Shown: positions 15,480 to 25,575 of the stretch, piece after piece | How positions within the stretch are numbered: the first letter of the stretch is position 1 | How the letters are laid out: every line of letters begins with the position of its first letter | Assembly (NCBI GenBank): GCA_017935785.1 | Contig: JAGBGU010000019.1 | Span: 1 to 38,898 of the forward strand | Origin: Bacteroidaceae bacterium | Lineage (GTDB): Bacteria > Bacteroidota > Bacteroidia > Bacteroidales > Bacteroidaceae | Direction: 5' to 3' | DNA: 38,898 bases | Notes under the pieces: model-generated | Told to the model about the DNA's origin: nothing | Seen by the model: only the letters and a program-made list of their open reading frames with translations | The model's database searches: none | Program-made: the position numbers and the translations under genes

Positions 15480-15482
15480 AAC

Positions 15483-17597
15483 ATGAAGCCCGACAACAAC
15501 TCTACCGGTAGATATCTGTTTATCTTCATCATAATATGCTTGGCCGCCATCTATATTTTAGGGACGGCCCTGCAGACTATGTTGTCGCCACAAAAGGATT
15601 ATTGGATCACGGTAAGCAAACGATTTACGACAGAAAATCTGCCCATACCCGCTAACAGAGGGAATCTATTGGCCAGCGACGGCCAGCTTTTAGCCGGTTC
15701 CATACCCGAGTTCAGACTGTACATGGATTATGTTGTCATTGATGTTGACAGTTCTGCCCGCATTAAAGCCCAACATTGGAGAGACTCAGCCTTTAAACAC
15801 GACCTTGACAGCATAGCTCTTGGCTTATCTAAAATTTTCCCCGACAAGAACAAAAAATGGTTCAAAAGCAGACTTGAGGAGGGGAAAAAACGCAAGAGTC
15901 ATGCATGGCGCATTTATCCCAAAAATGCCACATACATTCAGTTGCAAGAGTGTAAAAAACTGCCTTTATTGCGCGAAACAAGCCTTAAAGGAGGTTTTTA
16001 TACAGAAGAGATCATTCAACGGAAGAAGCCCTTCGGCTCACTGGCTTCACGAACCATAGGCGACCTTTACCGCGACTCGAACGGAGCCAAATGTGGACTT
16101 GAATTAAGTTTTGACAGTATTTTGCGAGGCAAACCCGGCGTAGGCCATAGCACAAAAGTCCGAAACAGAAGAATACGTTTCGTTGATATGGAGCCCCAAC
16201 ACGGACACGACATTGTCACAACCATTGATGTAAACATTCAGGACGCTGCCGAAAAAGCCATGCGGAAAATGCTGACCAGCCTTGACGGAACAGAAATAGG
16301 AGTGGCTATGGTTATGGAAGTGGCAACCGGCGACATCAAAGCCATTGTCAATCTGATGAAATCAGAAAAAGACGGCAACTTCTACGAGATGAAAAACAAT
16401 GCCATCAGCGATCTAATGGAACCTGGTTCAACTTTTAAGACCGCCAGTATTATGGTAGGATTGGAAGACGGTACTATCAATAAAAACGAAAGAGTTGATT
16501 GTTCCGGGGGCTTGTACCCCATGCACGGCCGAACCATGAGAGACCACAATTGGCGCAAAGGCGGATATGGAGTGCTTTCCGTTAGCGAGATTCTGGAACA
16601 AAGTTCCAACATCGGTGTCAGCCGTCTGATAGACAAAGCCTATCATAACACCCCGCAAAAATATGTTGACGGGTTGAAGGAACTCGGAGTGGGCGTGCCT
16701 TTAAATGTTCCATTTGTAGGCAAAGGAGAGCCTATTATCCCACAACCCAACAGCAAAAAAAGATATTGGAGCAAAACCGACCTGGCATGGATGAGTATCG
16801 GCTATGTAACACAGCTAACACCCATACACACTCTTACCTTTTATAATGGCATAGCCAATAATGGCCGTATGATGAAACCCAGATTTGTCAAAGCGGAAAT
16901 AGACAATGGAATAGTTGTCCGCGAATTCCCGACAGAAGTTATAAGGGACAAAATGTGTAGCCAACATACGCTGGATGACATTCATGACATTCTGGAAAAA
17001 GTAGTCAGCAAGGGTCTTGGTAAAAGAGCCGGAAACGGAGGAAAATACTTTAAAGTAAGCGGAAAAACTGGTACGGCACAAATGGCTGCAACCGGCGGAA
17101 AAGGATATCACAGCGGCACACCCAGGTATATGGTAAGTTTCTGTGGATACTACCCGTCAGAAGCGCCCAAATACAGCACCATTGTCTGTATAGTGAAAAA
17201 AGGACTGCCTGCATCAGGCGGTCTTCATTGCGGCCCAGTTTTTAGCGAAATTTCGCAATATGTTATGTCTAAAGGTGCACACCGTGAGCCTAAAGATGCC
17301 GCAGACAGCACATCTGTCTTCACTGCCGACATCGCCCCCGGAGATGCAGAAGGCGCAATGCTGTTGGCCAAACACCTGAATTTAAGATCGGAGGCATCAA
17401 TTTCAGAGAAATCAGACACGACAAAAAACAGCGGAGTACCAAATGTCATTGGCATGGGAGCCAAAAGTGCCATATACACACTAAAGGAGAAAAAACTCAA
17501 AGTAAAAATAAAAGGAACAGGAAAAGTGGTTTCACAAAGCATAGCTGCCGGCAGCACCTTCAAAGCCGGTCAAACCATAAGCCTACAACTGGAATAG
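15483..17597 (+). CDS. ftsI: Septal penicillin-binding protein with PASTA domain
   Basis: 704 residues, class B PBP. There is an N-terminal membrane anchor ([20 protein letters not shown]), then a dimerisation domain ([20 protein letters not shown]..). The transpeptidase domain follows with active-site STFK (Ser316-Lys319), SSN (374-376) and KTGT (528-531). A C-terminal PASTA domain (about 650-704, [20 protein letters not shown]) is unlike E. coli FtsI and like Gram-positive PBP2X/SpoVD; this is usual in Bacteroidota. It cross-links septal peptidoglycan together with FtsW. It follows the ftsL-like gene by 3 bases and is separated from murE by a 70-base A/T-rich gap. Confidence 0.95.
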   Translation: MKPDNNSTGRYLFIFIIICLAAIYILGTALQTMLSPQKDYWITVSKRFTTENLPIPANRGNLLASDGQLLAGSIPEFRLYMDYVVIDVDSSARIKAQHWRDSAFKHDLDSIALGLSKIFPDKNKKWFKSRLEEGKKRKSHAWRIYPKNATYIQLQECKKLPLLRETSLKGGFYTEEIIQRKKPFGSLASRTIGDLYRDSNGAKCGLELSFDSILRGKPGVGHSTKVRNRRIRFVDMEPQHGHDIVTTIDVNIQDAAEKAMRKMLTSLDGTEIGVAMVMEVATGDIKAIVNLMKSEKDGNFYEMKNNAISDLMEPGSTFKTASIMVGLEDGTINKNERVDCSGGLYPMHGRTMRDHNWRKGGYGVLSVSEILEQSSNIGVSRLIDKAYHNTPQKYVDGLKELGVGVPLNVPFVGKGEPIIPQPNSKKRYWSKTDLAWMSIGYVTQLTPIHTLTFYNGIANNGRMMKPRFVKAEIDNGIVVREFPTEVIRDKMCSQHTLDDIHDILEKVVSKGLGKRAGNGGKYFKVSGKTGTAQMAATGGKGYHSGTPRYMVSFCGYYPSEAPKYSTIVCIVKKGLPASGGLHCGPVFSEISQYVMSKGAHREPKDAADSTSVFTADIAPGDAEGAMLLAKHLNLRSEASISEKSDTTKNSGVPNVIGMGAKSAIYTLKEKKLKVKIKGTGKVVSQSIAAGSTFKAGQTISLQLE

Positions 17598-17667
17598 CAT
17601 AATTATCCAATTAGAAGCAGACAAAATTCTGCGACACACTATTATATTATATATAAATAATGTATAT

Positions 17668-19119
17668 ATGAAACTCGAAAAACTGATTGATAATACAAAA
17701 CCGTTATCCATTCTCGGAGACATGGACATCGACATAAACGGTATTGAGATAGATTCGCGCAAAACACGTCCCGGGAATGCCTTTGTCGCCATCAGAGGCA
17801 CACAGACCGACGGACATAATTACATTTCAAAAGCCATTGAATTAGGAGCCGCAGCTATAGTCTGTGAACAAATTCCTGAAGACATCGTAGAGGGTATGGT
17901 TTACATACAATACCCTTCTACAGAGAAAACAGTCGGACAGCTGGCTACAAACTTCTACGGGAATCCTACTTCAAAGATGAAGTTGGTGGGTGTAACAGGG
18001 ACCAATGGTAAAACTACAATTGCCACCCTTTTATATCAGATTTTCAGAAATTTGGGATATAAATGCGGATTATGCAGCACTGTATGCAACTACATAGACG
18101 GCACGCCCATACCCACCGAATGCACCACCCCAGACCCAATAACATTAAATGCGTTACTGGGAGAGATGGCAGATAAAGGCTGCCAATACGCATTTATTGA
18201 AGTAAGTAGCCATAGCGTAACACAACACCGTATCGGTGGTCTGACATTTGCCGGAGGCATTTTTACCAACCTCACTCAGGACCATCTGGACTATCACCAA
18301 ACATTTGAGAATTACCGCGATGCAAAAAAAACTTTTTTTGATTCTCTTCCAGAAGACGCCTTTGCCATTACAAACACAGATGACAGGAATGGAATGTTCA
18401 TGACTCAAAACACAAAGGCAAGAGTCAAAAGCTACTCGTTAAAGAACGCATCGGATTATAAAGCGAAAATTCTGGAAGAAAGTTTTGAAGGGATGAGTCT
18501 TGACATCGAAGGACAAGAAGTCTTCGTCCAATTTGTCGGACGCTTCAACGCCAGCAATTTATTGGCCGCATACAGCACTCTTCGCCAGTTAGGAATAGAT
18601 GCAAGGGAAGCCATGATACAGATAAGTGCTGCAACTCCCGTAAACGGACGTTTTGAAACTATTCGTTCCAAAGATGGCGTTACCGCCATTGTTGATTATG
18701 CTCATACCCCTGACGCCCTGGCGAATGTACTTACAACCATAAATGAGGTTCTGCAACATCGCGGAAAATGCTGGACCGTTTGTGGTGCCGGCGGAAACCG
18801 TGACAAAGGAAAACGTCCATTAATGGCACAAGAGGCATATAAGTATAGCGACCAAGTAATCATAACTAGTGACAACCCAAGATTCGAAGACCCGCAAGAA
18901 ATCATAAACGACATGTTGGATGGCCTAAGCAAGGAGCAACGTCGTCATGTCATATCCATTGTAGACAGAAAAGAAGCCATACGCACAGCCTGCATGATGG
19001 CAAAACCCGGAGATGTAATTCTTGTCGCAGGAAAAGGTCACGAAGACTATCAAATCATCCAAGGGATAAAGCATCATTTTGACGATCACGAAGTAATTTG
19101 CGAAGCATTTAACCTGTAA
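17668..19119 (+). CDS. murE: UDP-MurNAc-L-Ala-D-Glu: meso-diaminopimelate ligase
   Basis: 483 residues. It adds the third stem-peptide residue to the cytoplasmic precursor using ATP. The ATP loop is GTNGKT (111-116). DNPRFEDP, starting at Asp402, matches the DNPR motif that distinguishes diaminopimelate-adding from lysine-adding enzymes, so the wall should contain meso-DAP. The N-terminal [16 protein letters not shown] binds the uridine part. The 70 bases between ftsI and murE contain a weak hairpin (GCAGA..TCTGC) but no consensus promoter, so it is probably still in the dcw transcript. It ends 11 bases before mraY. Confidence 0.97.
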   Translation: MKLEKLIDNTKPLSILGDMDIDINGIEIDSRKTRPGNAFVAIRGTQTDGHNYISKAIELGAAAIVCEQIPEDIVEGMVYIQYPSTEKTVGQLATNFYGNPTSKMKLVGVTGTNGKTTIATLLYQIFRNLGYKCGLCSTVCNYIDGTPIPTECTTPDPITLNALLGEMADKGCQYAFIEVSSHSVTQHRIGGLTFAGGIFTNLTQDHLDYHQTFENYRDAKKTFFDSLPEDAFAITNTDDRNGMFMTQNTKARVKSYSLKNASDYKAKILEESFEGMSLDIEGQEVFVQFVGRFNASNLLAAYSTLRQLGIDAREAMIQISAATPVNGRFETIRSKDGVTAIVDYAHTPDALANVLTTINEVLQHRGKCWTVCGAGGNRDKGKRPLMAQEAYKYSDQVIITSDNPRFEDPQEIINDMLDGLSKEQRRHVISIVDRKEAIRTACMMAKPGDVILVAGKGHEDYQIIQGIKHHFDDHEVICEAFNL

Positions 19120-19130
19120 CTTTCACAGTC

Positions 19131-20396
19131 ATGCTATATTATCTGTTTAGAGAACTCGAAGAATTTGGAATACCGGGAAGCGGAATGTGGCAATACATTT
19201 CTTTCCGTTCATTGCTCACGCTCATTTTAAGCCTACTCATCTCCATGTGGTTTGGAGAAAAGTTTATCTGTTGGATGAAAGAGCACGGAGGCAACGAAAC
19301 CCAACGCGACGCAAGCATTGACCCTTACGGTGTCGAGAAAAAAGGTGTGCCTACAATGGGAGGCATCATTATTGTGGTAGCAACCATTATACCCTGCCTT
19401 TTGCTTGGCCGTCTGCGTAATATTTATATGATCATCATGCTGGTAACCACATTATGGCTGGCTTTTATCGGCTTTATGGATGATTTTATCAAAATGAAGA
19501 AAACAAAAGACGGTCTACGCCCTATATACAAATTGGCTGGACAAGCCATTCTCGGACTGGTTGTCGGCCTAACGCTCTGGCTTAGCCCAGATGCCGTAAT
19601 ACGGGAAAACATCACCACAAAAAAAATAGCCGGTACCGAGATGGTTGTTCATAAAAGCGAGCCAGTAAAAAGCACTATAACAACCATTCCTTTTGTCAAG
19701 AACAACAATCTAAGTTACGCCAATATAATGAGTTTCTGTGGAAAATACAAGAATGCGGCGGGCTGGTTTTTGTTTGTTCTTGTCACCACCTTTATCGTAA
19801 TGGCAGTAAGTAACGGAAGCAACATGAATGATGGGATGGACGGAATGTGTGCCGGTAATTCTGCCATCATAGCATTGGCTTTGGGCATCCTCGCTTATGT
19901 AAGCAGCCATATTCAAATGGCCAGCTATCTTAACATCATGTTTATTCCCGGTTCCGAAGAACTGGTTATTTTCTTGTGTGCATTTGTAGGAGCGCTCATT
20001 GGTTTCTTATGGTATAATGCATATCCGGCTCAAGTATTCATGGGCGACACAGGGAGTCTTACCATTGGAGGAATCATTGCTGTTGTTGCCATTATCATTC
20101 ATAAGGAACTGATGCTGCCTATTCTTTGCTTTGTTTTTCTGATAGAAAGCATAAGCGTCATACTGCAAACACAATATGCAAAGATGGGAAATAAGCGTGG
20201 AGAAAAATGGCGTGTCTTCAAACGTGCACCCATTCACGACGCTTTCAGAATAAAGCCCGGACAATTACCTGCCGACTTCAAGATTTTAATAAATTGGCCG
20301 CAGGGTTGTTGGCTGGAGTCAAAGATCACTACCCGATTTTGGATTGTGACAATCATGCTTGCAGCATTAGCTATAGTTACACTGAAAATAAGATAA
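19131..20396 (+). CDS. mraY: Phospho-N-acetylmuramoyl-pentapeptide transferase
   Basis: 421 residues, integral membrane. It transfers phospho-MurNAc-pentapeptide from UDP to undecaprenyl phosphate, making lipid I. Family motifs are GGIIIV near the N-terminal part, GFMDDFIKMKK, the active-site loop NDGMDG (233-238) and FMGDTGSLTIGG (from 303). It is about 60 residues longer than E. coli MraY because of an extra loop around ITTKKIAGTEMVVHKSEPVKSTITTIPFVKN; this is a Bacteroidota trait as far as I recall. It lies 6 bases before murD. Confidence 0.97.
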   Translation: MLYYLFRELEEFGIPGSGMWQYISFRSLLTLILSLLISMWFGEKFICWMKEHGGNETQRDASIDPYGVEKKGVPTMGGIIIVVATIIPCLLLGRLRNIYMIIMLVTTLWLAFIGFMDDFIKMKKTKDGLRPIYKLAGQAILGLVVGLTLWLSPDAVIRENITTKKIAGTEMVVHKSEPVKSTITTIPFVKNNNLSYANIMSFCGKYKNAAGWFLFVLVTTFIVMAVSNGSNMNDGMDGMCAGNSAIIALALGILAYVSSHIQMASYLNIMFIPGSEELVIFLCAFVGALIGFLWYNAYPAQVFMGDTGSLTIGGIIAVVAIIIHKELMLPILCFVFLIESISVILQTQYAKMGNKRGEKWRVFKRAPIHDAFRIKPGQLPADFKILINWPQGCWLESKITTRFWIVTIMLAALAIVTLKIR

Positions 20397-20402
20397 CAAA
20401 AT

Positions 20403-21740
20403 ATGAATAAGAAAGTTGTTGTTTTAGGGGCCGGAGAAAGTGGAGTTGGTGCAGCCGTCCTTTCTCTAAAAAAGGGATTTGATGTCTTTGTCAGTGATAT
20501 GGGAAATATAAATCAACGCTACAAAGACATGCTAAACCAGTATGGTATCCAATGGGAAGAAGGACAGCACACACGAGAACGCATACTGAATGCTGATGAG
20601 GTAGTAAAAAGTCCCGGAATTCCAGACAAAGCCCCGATAATCACAGAAATCAAGTCGGCGGGAATCCCTATTATCAGTGAGATAGAACTTGCTGGCAGGT
20701 ACACAAATGCAAAAATGATTTGTATTACTGGCTCAAATGGGAAAACCACCACTACAAGTCTCATATACCACATTTTCAAAAATGCCGGATACAATGTCGG
20801 GTTAGCCGGAAATATTGGCCATAGTCTGGCATTACAGATTGCTGAAGGAAAGAACTATGATTTCTACATTATAGAACTGAGCAGTTTCCAATTAGACAAT
20901 ATGTACAACTTCCGTGCCAATATTGCCATATTGCTCAATATCACTCCAGACCATCTGGACCGCTACAACTACAACATGCAGGACTATACAGACTCTAAAA
21001 TGCGTATCCTGCAAAATCAGACTGAAGAAGATGCATTTGTCTATTGGGCCGATGATCCGATAATCAAGGAGGAACTAAAAAAATACGGTATAAAGGCTCA
21101 GAAATGTCCTTTTAGCATATTAGAGAAAAACGGCATGATTGGTTATATAGAGGACAAACAGTATGTCATTGAAAAACCAACCCCTTTCAATATGGAGCAG
21201 GAAGCATTGAGCCTGACCGGGAAGCACAACCTGTACAACAGTCTTGCTGCTGGCATTGCCGCCCACATCAGTGGGGTAAAAGATGAATCATTGCGGAAAA
21301 GTCTCAGCAGTTTTGAAGGGGTGGAACACCGTTTGGAAAAAGTGGCACGCGTAGGAGGCGTACAATACATCAACGATTCCAAAGCTACCAACGTAGATGC
21401 CTGCTGGTACGCGCTGGACAGTATGACTTCTCCCACAATTCTGATTGTAGGCGGTTTGGACAAAGGAAATGATTACTCTGCCATAATTCCGCTTATTAAG
21501 GAAAAATGTGCCGGGTTGGTTTTCTTAGGAGCAGACAACACAAAACTTCACGCTGCCTTTGGAGGTCTGGGGCTCCCAATAGCAGAAACACACTGCATGA
21601 AAGACTGTGTAGAAGCCTGCCGACGCATGGCAAAGCCTGGCTACAATGTTTTGTTAAGCCCGTGTTGTGCCAGTTTCGATCTATTCAAAAACATGGAAGA
21701 TCGCGGAGAACAATTTAAAGACATTGTAAGAAACCTGTAA
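20403..21740 (+). CDS. murD: UDP-MurNAc-L-alanine: D-glutamate ligase
   Basis: 445 residues, an ATP-dependent Mur ligase adding D-glutamate to UDP-MurNAc-L-Ala in the cytoplasm. An N-terminal Rossmann-like domain (VVVLGAGESGVGAAVL; KSPGIPDKAPII) is followed by the ATP loop GSNGKT (110-115), the central LNITPDHLDRY and the C-terminal INDSKATNVDACWYAL, all diagnostic. Length and order fit the family. It is 6 bases after mraY and 38 before ftsW. Confidence 0.97.
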   Translation: MNKKVVVLGAGESGVGAAVLSLKKGFDVFVSDMGNINQRYKDMLNQYGIQWEEGQHTRERILNADEVVKSPGIPDKAPIITEIKSAGIPIISEIELAGRYTNAKMICITGSNGKTTTTSLIYHIFKNAGYNVGLAGNIGHSLALQIAEGKNYDFYIIELSSFQLDNMYNFRANIAILLNITPDHLDRYNYNMQDYTDSKMRILQNQTEEDAFVYWADDPIIKEELKKYGIKAQKCPFSILEKNGMIGYIEDKQYVIEKPTPFNMEQEALSLTGKHNLYNSLAAGIAAHISGVKDESLRKSLSSFEGVEHRLEKVARVGGVQYINDSKATNVDACWYALDSMTSPTILIVGGLDKGNDYSAIIPLIKEKCAGLVFLGADNTKLHAAFGGLGLPIAETHCMKDCVEACRRMAKPGYNVLLSPCCASFDLFKNMEDRGEQFKDIVRNL

Positions 21741-21778
21741 AAACCAGATACAGATTTAAACAAAAAGAATCAACAAAT

Positions 21779-23038
21779 ATGATCAACCGACAATCATTTG
21801 CCGAGAAAGGTCTGATGCAAGGCGATACAGTAGTATGGATGATATTCATATTCCTCTGTCTGACCTCCATCATAGAAGTGTATAGCGCCTGCAGCACGAT
21901 GAGTTATAAATCGGGCCAATACTGGGCGCCCATGATAGAACATGGGGCCTATGTTGTGATGGGATTCATCCTGACATGGGTCATTCATCTAATCCCCTTC
22001 AAGCATTTCAAGATTCTTTCTGTTTTAGGGCTGCATTTCCTTGCATACCCCTTGTTGGTTATGGCTCTGTTTACGGCCAAAATCAATGATGCGGGCCGAT
22101 GGGTCACTATCGGTGGAAAGACCATACAGCCTTCAGAGTTCGCCAAAATTGCCCTTGTCGGATTTGTCGCTTTTGTCCTGGCCAGTTTCCGCAATGAGAA
22201 AGGCGTAAGCGAGAAAGCCTTTAAGCTGGTTGCATTGGAAATCTTTGTCACACTCTGCCTGATTGTCACAGAAAACGCCTCTACTGCCGGAATCATATTC
22301 TTGGTTATGTTGGGAATACTATTCTATGCGCAAGCGCCTAAAAAATACATGGCATGGGTTTGCGGCGCAATTTTAGCCGGCATAATAGCCATTGCGGCAG
22401 CCCTTACTCTGATTAATGATGAGGCATTAGAAAAGATGGATGTATCAGACAACCCTATATTGCATCGCGTACCTACCTGGGTAAACCGAGTAAAAGGCTA
22501 CGAGATGCCGGAAGACCCCCAACAATATAACATACACGATAACCTACAGGTTACTCACGCAAAAATTGCAATTGCCACTTGTGGCATTACAGGAAAAGGT
22601 CCTGGCAATTCTGTTGAACGAGACTATCTGCCCCAGGCATATTCGGATTTCATCTATGCCATTATTATAGAAGAAGGCGGAATATTCTTAGGTGTTTTCG
22701 TCATGTCACTTTATTTGCTGCTCATGTGGCGAGCCATGAAAATTGCAAGAAACAGTAAATCGCTTTTTGCCGCATACCTGGTTATGGGTTTGGCGCTAAT
22801 GATGGTTGTCCAAGCCATGATTAATATGGCTGTCGCCGTAGGTGCATTCCCCGTTACAGGACAACCTCTTCCGCTCATAAGCCGAGGCGGAACATCAACA
22901 TTTGTCAATTGCGCCTACATTGGAATGATTCTCAGCGTAAGCCATTATGCAAAAAAGAAGAAAAAGACATTGCCGCTAACTAATTTGGCTGAGCCAACAG
23001 AGACAAAGGTCTCATCTGTAGATAAACAAGAGTCATAA
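21779..23038 (+). CDS. ftsW: SEDS-family septal peptidoglycan polymerase FtsW
   Basis: 419 residues with about ten transmembrane segments. SEDS glycosyltransferases polymerise lipid II; FtsW works at the septum with FtsI. Conserved blocks are WVTIGGKTIQPSEFAKIALV, YLPQAYSDFIYAIIIEEGG (equivalent to the AHTDFIFAxxGEE motif) and TGQPLPLISRGGTSTFVNCAYIGMIL. The identity as FtsW rather than RodA follows from its place beside murD, murG and ftsQAZ. The tail after the last helix is short and basic, then acidic. Confidence 0.95.
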   Translation: MINRQSFAEKGLMQGDTVVWMIFIFLCLTSIIEVYSACSTMSYKSGQYWAPMIEHGAYVVMGFILTWVIHLIPFKHFKILSVLGLHFLAYPLLVMALFTAKINDAGRWVTIGGKTIQPSEFAKIALVGFVAFVLASFRNEKGVSEKAFKLVALEIFVTLCLIVTENASTAGIIFLVMLGILFYAQAPKKYMAWVCGAILAGIIAIAAALTLINDEALEKMDVSDNPILHRVPTWVNRVKGYEMPEDPQQYNIHDNLQVTHAKIAIATCGITGKGPGNSVERDYLPQAYSDFIYAIIIEEGGIFLGVFVMSLYLLLMWRAMKIARNSKSLFAAYLVMGLALMMVVQAMINMAVAVGAFPVTGQPLPLISRGGTSTFVNCAYIGMILSVSHYAKKKKKTLPLTNLAEPTETKVSSVDKQES

Positions 23039-23053
23039 AAAGAGAGAAAGCAT

Positions 23054-24178
23054 ATGAAAGGACTTCGAATCATCATAAGCGGAGGAGGCACAGGCGGTCA
23101 CATTTTTCCAGCCATCAGCATAGCCAATGCCCTAAAGGAACTGCTCCCGGACACACAGATTCTTTTTGTCGGAGCTCAGGATCGGATGGAAATGCAACGC
23201 GTGCCTGCAGCCGGATACCAAATTGTGGGTTTACCTATTCGTGGACTTGTCCGTCCGTTGTGGAAGCCCGCAAACATTAGTATTATGCTTGACTTTCTCA
23301 AGAGCAAGAGACTGGCAAAAAAACACATTCAGAAATTTCGGCCACATGTTGCGGTTGGAGTCGGAGGCTATGCAAGTTCCGCCACACTGAATGCCGCACA
23401 CGATTTGGGGATACCCTGCCTCATACAAGAGCAGAACAGTTTTGCCGGACTAACCAATAAGACCTTGGCTCAAAAAGCAAAGAAGATTTGTGTCGCTTAC
23501 GAAGGCATGGAACGTTTTTTCCCTAAAGAAAGGATTCTGCTCACAGGAAACCCTGTACGCCAAAATCTGCTCAACGAAAAACTCGCCGCCTCGGATTGCC
23601 GGGAAAGTTTCGGGCTCAATCCCAATTTGCCTACATTATTGGTTGTAGGCGGAAGCTTGGGGGCACGCACAATCAATGAAAGCCTTTTATCCCACTATGA
23701 GGAAATGGCTCAGGCTCCAATGCAGGTAATCTGGCAGACAGGCGGATATTACTATAAACAAATTATGGACGAAATTAGTAAAAAAAAGAAAGCAGCCAAT
23801 ATAGTCGTTACTGATTTCATTGCCCAAATGGACAAGGCATACAAAGCCTCCGACCTTGTTATCTCAAGAGCCGGAGCAAGCAGCATCAGCGAACTCTGTC
23901 TACTGGGCAAACCATCCATTCTTGTCCCCAGCCCCAATGTTGCTGAGGACCACCAAACACATAATGCTATGGCGCTGGTGAAACGAGATGCAGCCATAAT
24001 GGTTACTGATGCGGACGCCAGACAAAAATTAGTTGAAACAGCCACGAAAACGTTACAAGACCGTACAATCCTAAACACGATAGGCAGAAATGCACAAAAT
24101 ATGGCATTAAAGGATTCGGCACAAAAAATAGCACAAGAAATCATAAAGTTGGCACAGGAATATAGTCTACATGTATGA
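23054..24178 (+). CDS. murG: Lipid II synthase MurG (GlcNAc transferase)
   Basis: 374 residues, a GT-B glycosyltransferase family 28 enzyme that adds GlcNAc from UDP-GlcNAc to lipid I at the inner membrane face. The N-terminal glycine-rich loop SGGGTGGHIFPAISIA (9-24) binds lipid I. VVGGSLGARTINES and the donor-site motif SRAGASSISELCLLGKPSILVPSPNVAEDHQTHNA are characteristic. Its stop overlaps the murC start by four bases (ATGA). Confidence 0.97.
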   Translation: MKGLRIIISGGGTGGHIFPAISIANALKELLPDTQILFVGAQDRMEMQRVPAAGYQIVGLPIRGLVRPLWKPANISIMLDFLKSKRLAKKHIQKFRPHVAVGVGGYASSATLNAAHDLGIPCLIQEQNSFAGLTNKTLAQKAKKICVAYEGMERFFPKERILLTGNPVRQNLLNEKLAASDCRESFGLNPNLPTLLVVGGSLGARTINESLLSHYEEMAQAPMQVIWQTGGYYYKQIMDEISKKKKAANIVVTDFIAQMDKAYKASDLVISRAGASSISELCLLGKPSILVPSPNVAEDHQTHNAMALVKRDAAIMVTDADARQKLVETATKTLQDRTILNTIGRNAQNMALKDSAQKIAQEIIKLAQEYSLHV

Positions 24179-25575
24179 CAAATAAAGGCAAAGAAATGGA
24201 ACTGAAAGATATTAAAGCAGTATATTTTATAGGTATTGGCGGAATTGGCATGAGTGCCATTGCCCGCTATTTCCTGCACAACGGAGCCATTGTAGGCGGA
24301 TATGACAGAACTCCAAGTGAACTTACAAAGAAACTTCAGACAGAAGGAGCCTTGATTCATTACGAAGAGAACATCTCCCTGATTCCGGAACCGTGTAAGA
24401 AAGCAGAATCTTGCCTTGTTATCTATACTCCGGCAATTCCGTCAAACCATCAGGAACTGTTATTCTTCCAAGAAAACGGATTCTGCATACAAAAAAGGGC
24501 ACAGGTATTGGGTACACTTACCCGCTCCCTCCACGGCCTTTGTGTTGCCGGCACACACGGCAAAACCACGACAAGCAGTATGGCTGCCCATTTGTTGCAC
24601 CAAAGCCACGTTGATTGCAATGCCTTCTTAGGAGGTATTACAAAGAATTACGGCACCAATTATATTCTCAGTCCCGACAGCCCTTATGTGGTTATTGAGG
24701 CTGACGAATTTGACCGTTCTTTCCATTGGCTTTCACCCTATGCCACCGTTATAACATCTGCCGACGCTGACCATCTTGACATTTACGGAACGGAAGAGGC
24801 CTATTTGGAGAGCTTCAGAAAATATACCAGCCTTATCCGCCCCGACGGTTTCCTTTTCCTCCATACCGGTGTGAAAATTAAGGCGGACACACAAAATGGG
24901 GTTACCACATATACTTACGGACGTGAGGAGGGAGATTTCCACGCTGAGAACATTCAGATTGGCAACGGAGAGATTGTATTTGATTTCGTATCACCCTTAG
25001 GCAACATTCCCAACGTTCAACTGGGGGTACCATTGAGCATCAACATTGAAAATGGAATTGCCGCTATGGCCTTGGCCCAGATTGCAGGAGTCTATTCCGA
25101 AGAAATCCGACAAGGAATGGCTACATTCAAGGGTGTAGACCGCAGATTCGATTTCCATGTAAAGACAGACCGCATTGCATATCTAAGCGATTATGCCCAC
25201 CATCCCGAAGAAATCCGGCAAAGTATACTCAGCATCAAGGAACTTTACAAGAACAAGCACATCAAGGCTATTTTCCAGCCTCATCTGTACAGCCGTACCC
25301 GAGACTTCTATCAAGAGTTCGCCGATGCACTTTCTCTGCTTGACGATGTGGTAATTCTTGACATCTATCCCGCCCGGGAACTTCCCATTCCCGGAGTCAG
25401 CAGCGAACTCATATACAACAATCTTAAACCAGGCATCCAACGCCAAATGTGCCACAAGGAGGACATTCCCGCCTTGGTAGAGAACAGTTCCTTTGACGTA
25501 CTTGTCACTTTAGGAGCCGGCGACATTGAGGACTATGCCACTTGCATTCAGGAAATAGTGAAGAATAAAGTATGA
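24175..25575 (+). CDS. murC: UDP-N-acetylmuramate: L-alanine ligase
   Basis: 466 residues. It catalyses the first step of stem-peptide assembly. The N-terminal FIGIGGIGMSAIARYF is the UDP-binding loop, GTHGKT (126-131) the ATP loop, followed by VIEADEFDRSF and SADADHLDIY. The C-terminal LSDYAHHPEEIRQSI is typical. The ATG at 24175 overlaps the murG stop; a second ATG at 24196 just before the conserved region is an alternative. The stop overlaps the ftsQ start by four bases, so murG-murC-ftsQ are translationally coupled. Confidence 0.97.
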   Translation: MTNKGKEMELKDIKAVYFIGIGGIGMSAIARYFLHNGAIVGGYDRTPSELTKKLQTEGALIHYEENISLIPEPCKKAESCLVIYTPAIPSNHQELLFFQENGFCIQKRAQVLGTLTRSLHGLCVAGTHGKTTTSSMAAHLLHQSHVDCNAFLGGITKNYGTNYILSPDSPYVVIEADEFDRSFHWLSPYATVITSADADHLDIYGTEEAYLESFRKYTSLIRPDGFLFLHTGVKIKADTQNGVTTYTYGREEGDFHAENIQIGNGEIVFDFVSPLGNIPNVQLGVPLSINIENGIAAMALAQIAGVYSEEIRQGMATFKGVDRRFDFHVKTDRIAYLSDYAHHPEEIRQSILSIKELYKNKHIKAIFQPHLYSRTRDFYQEFADALSLLDDVVILDIYPARELPIPGVSSELIYNNLKPGIQRQMCHKEDIPALVENSSFDVLVTLGAGDIEDYATCIQEIVKNKV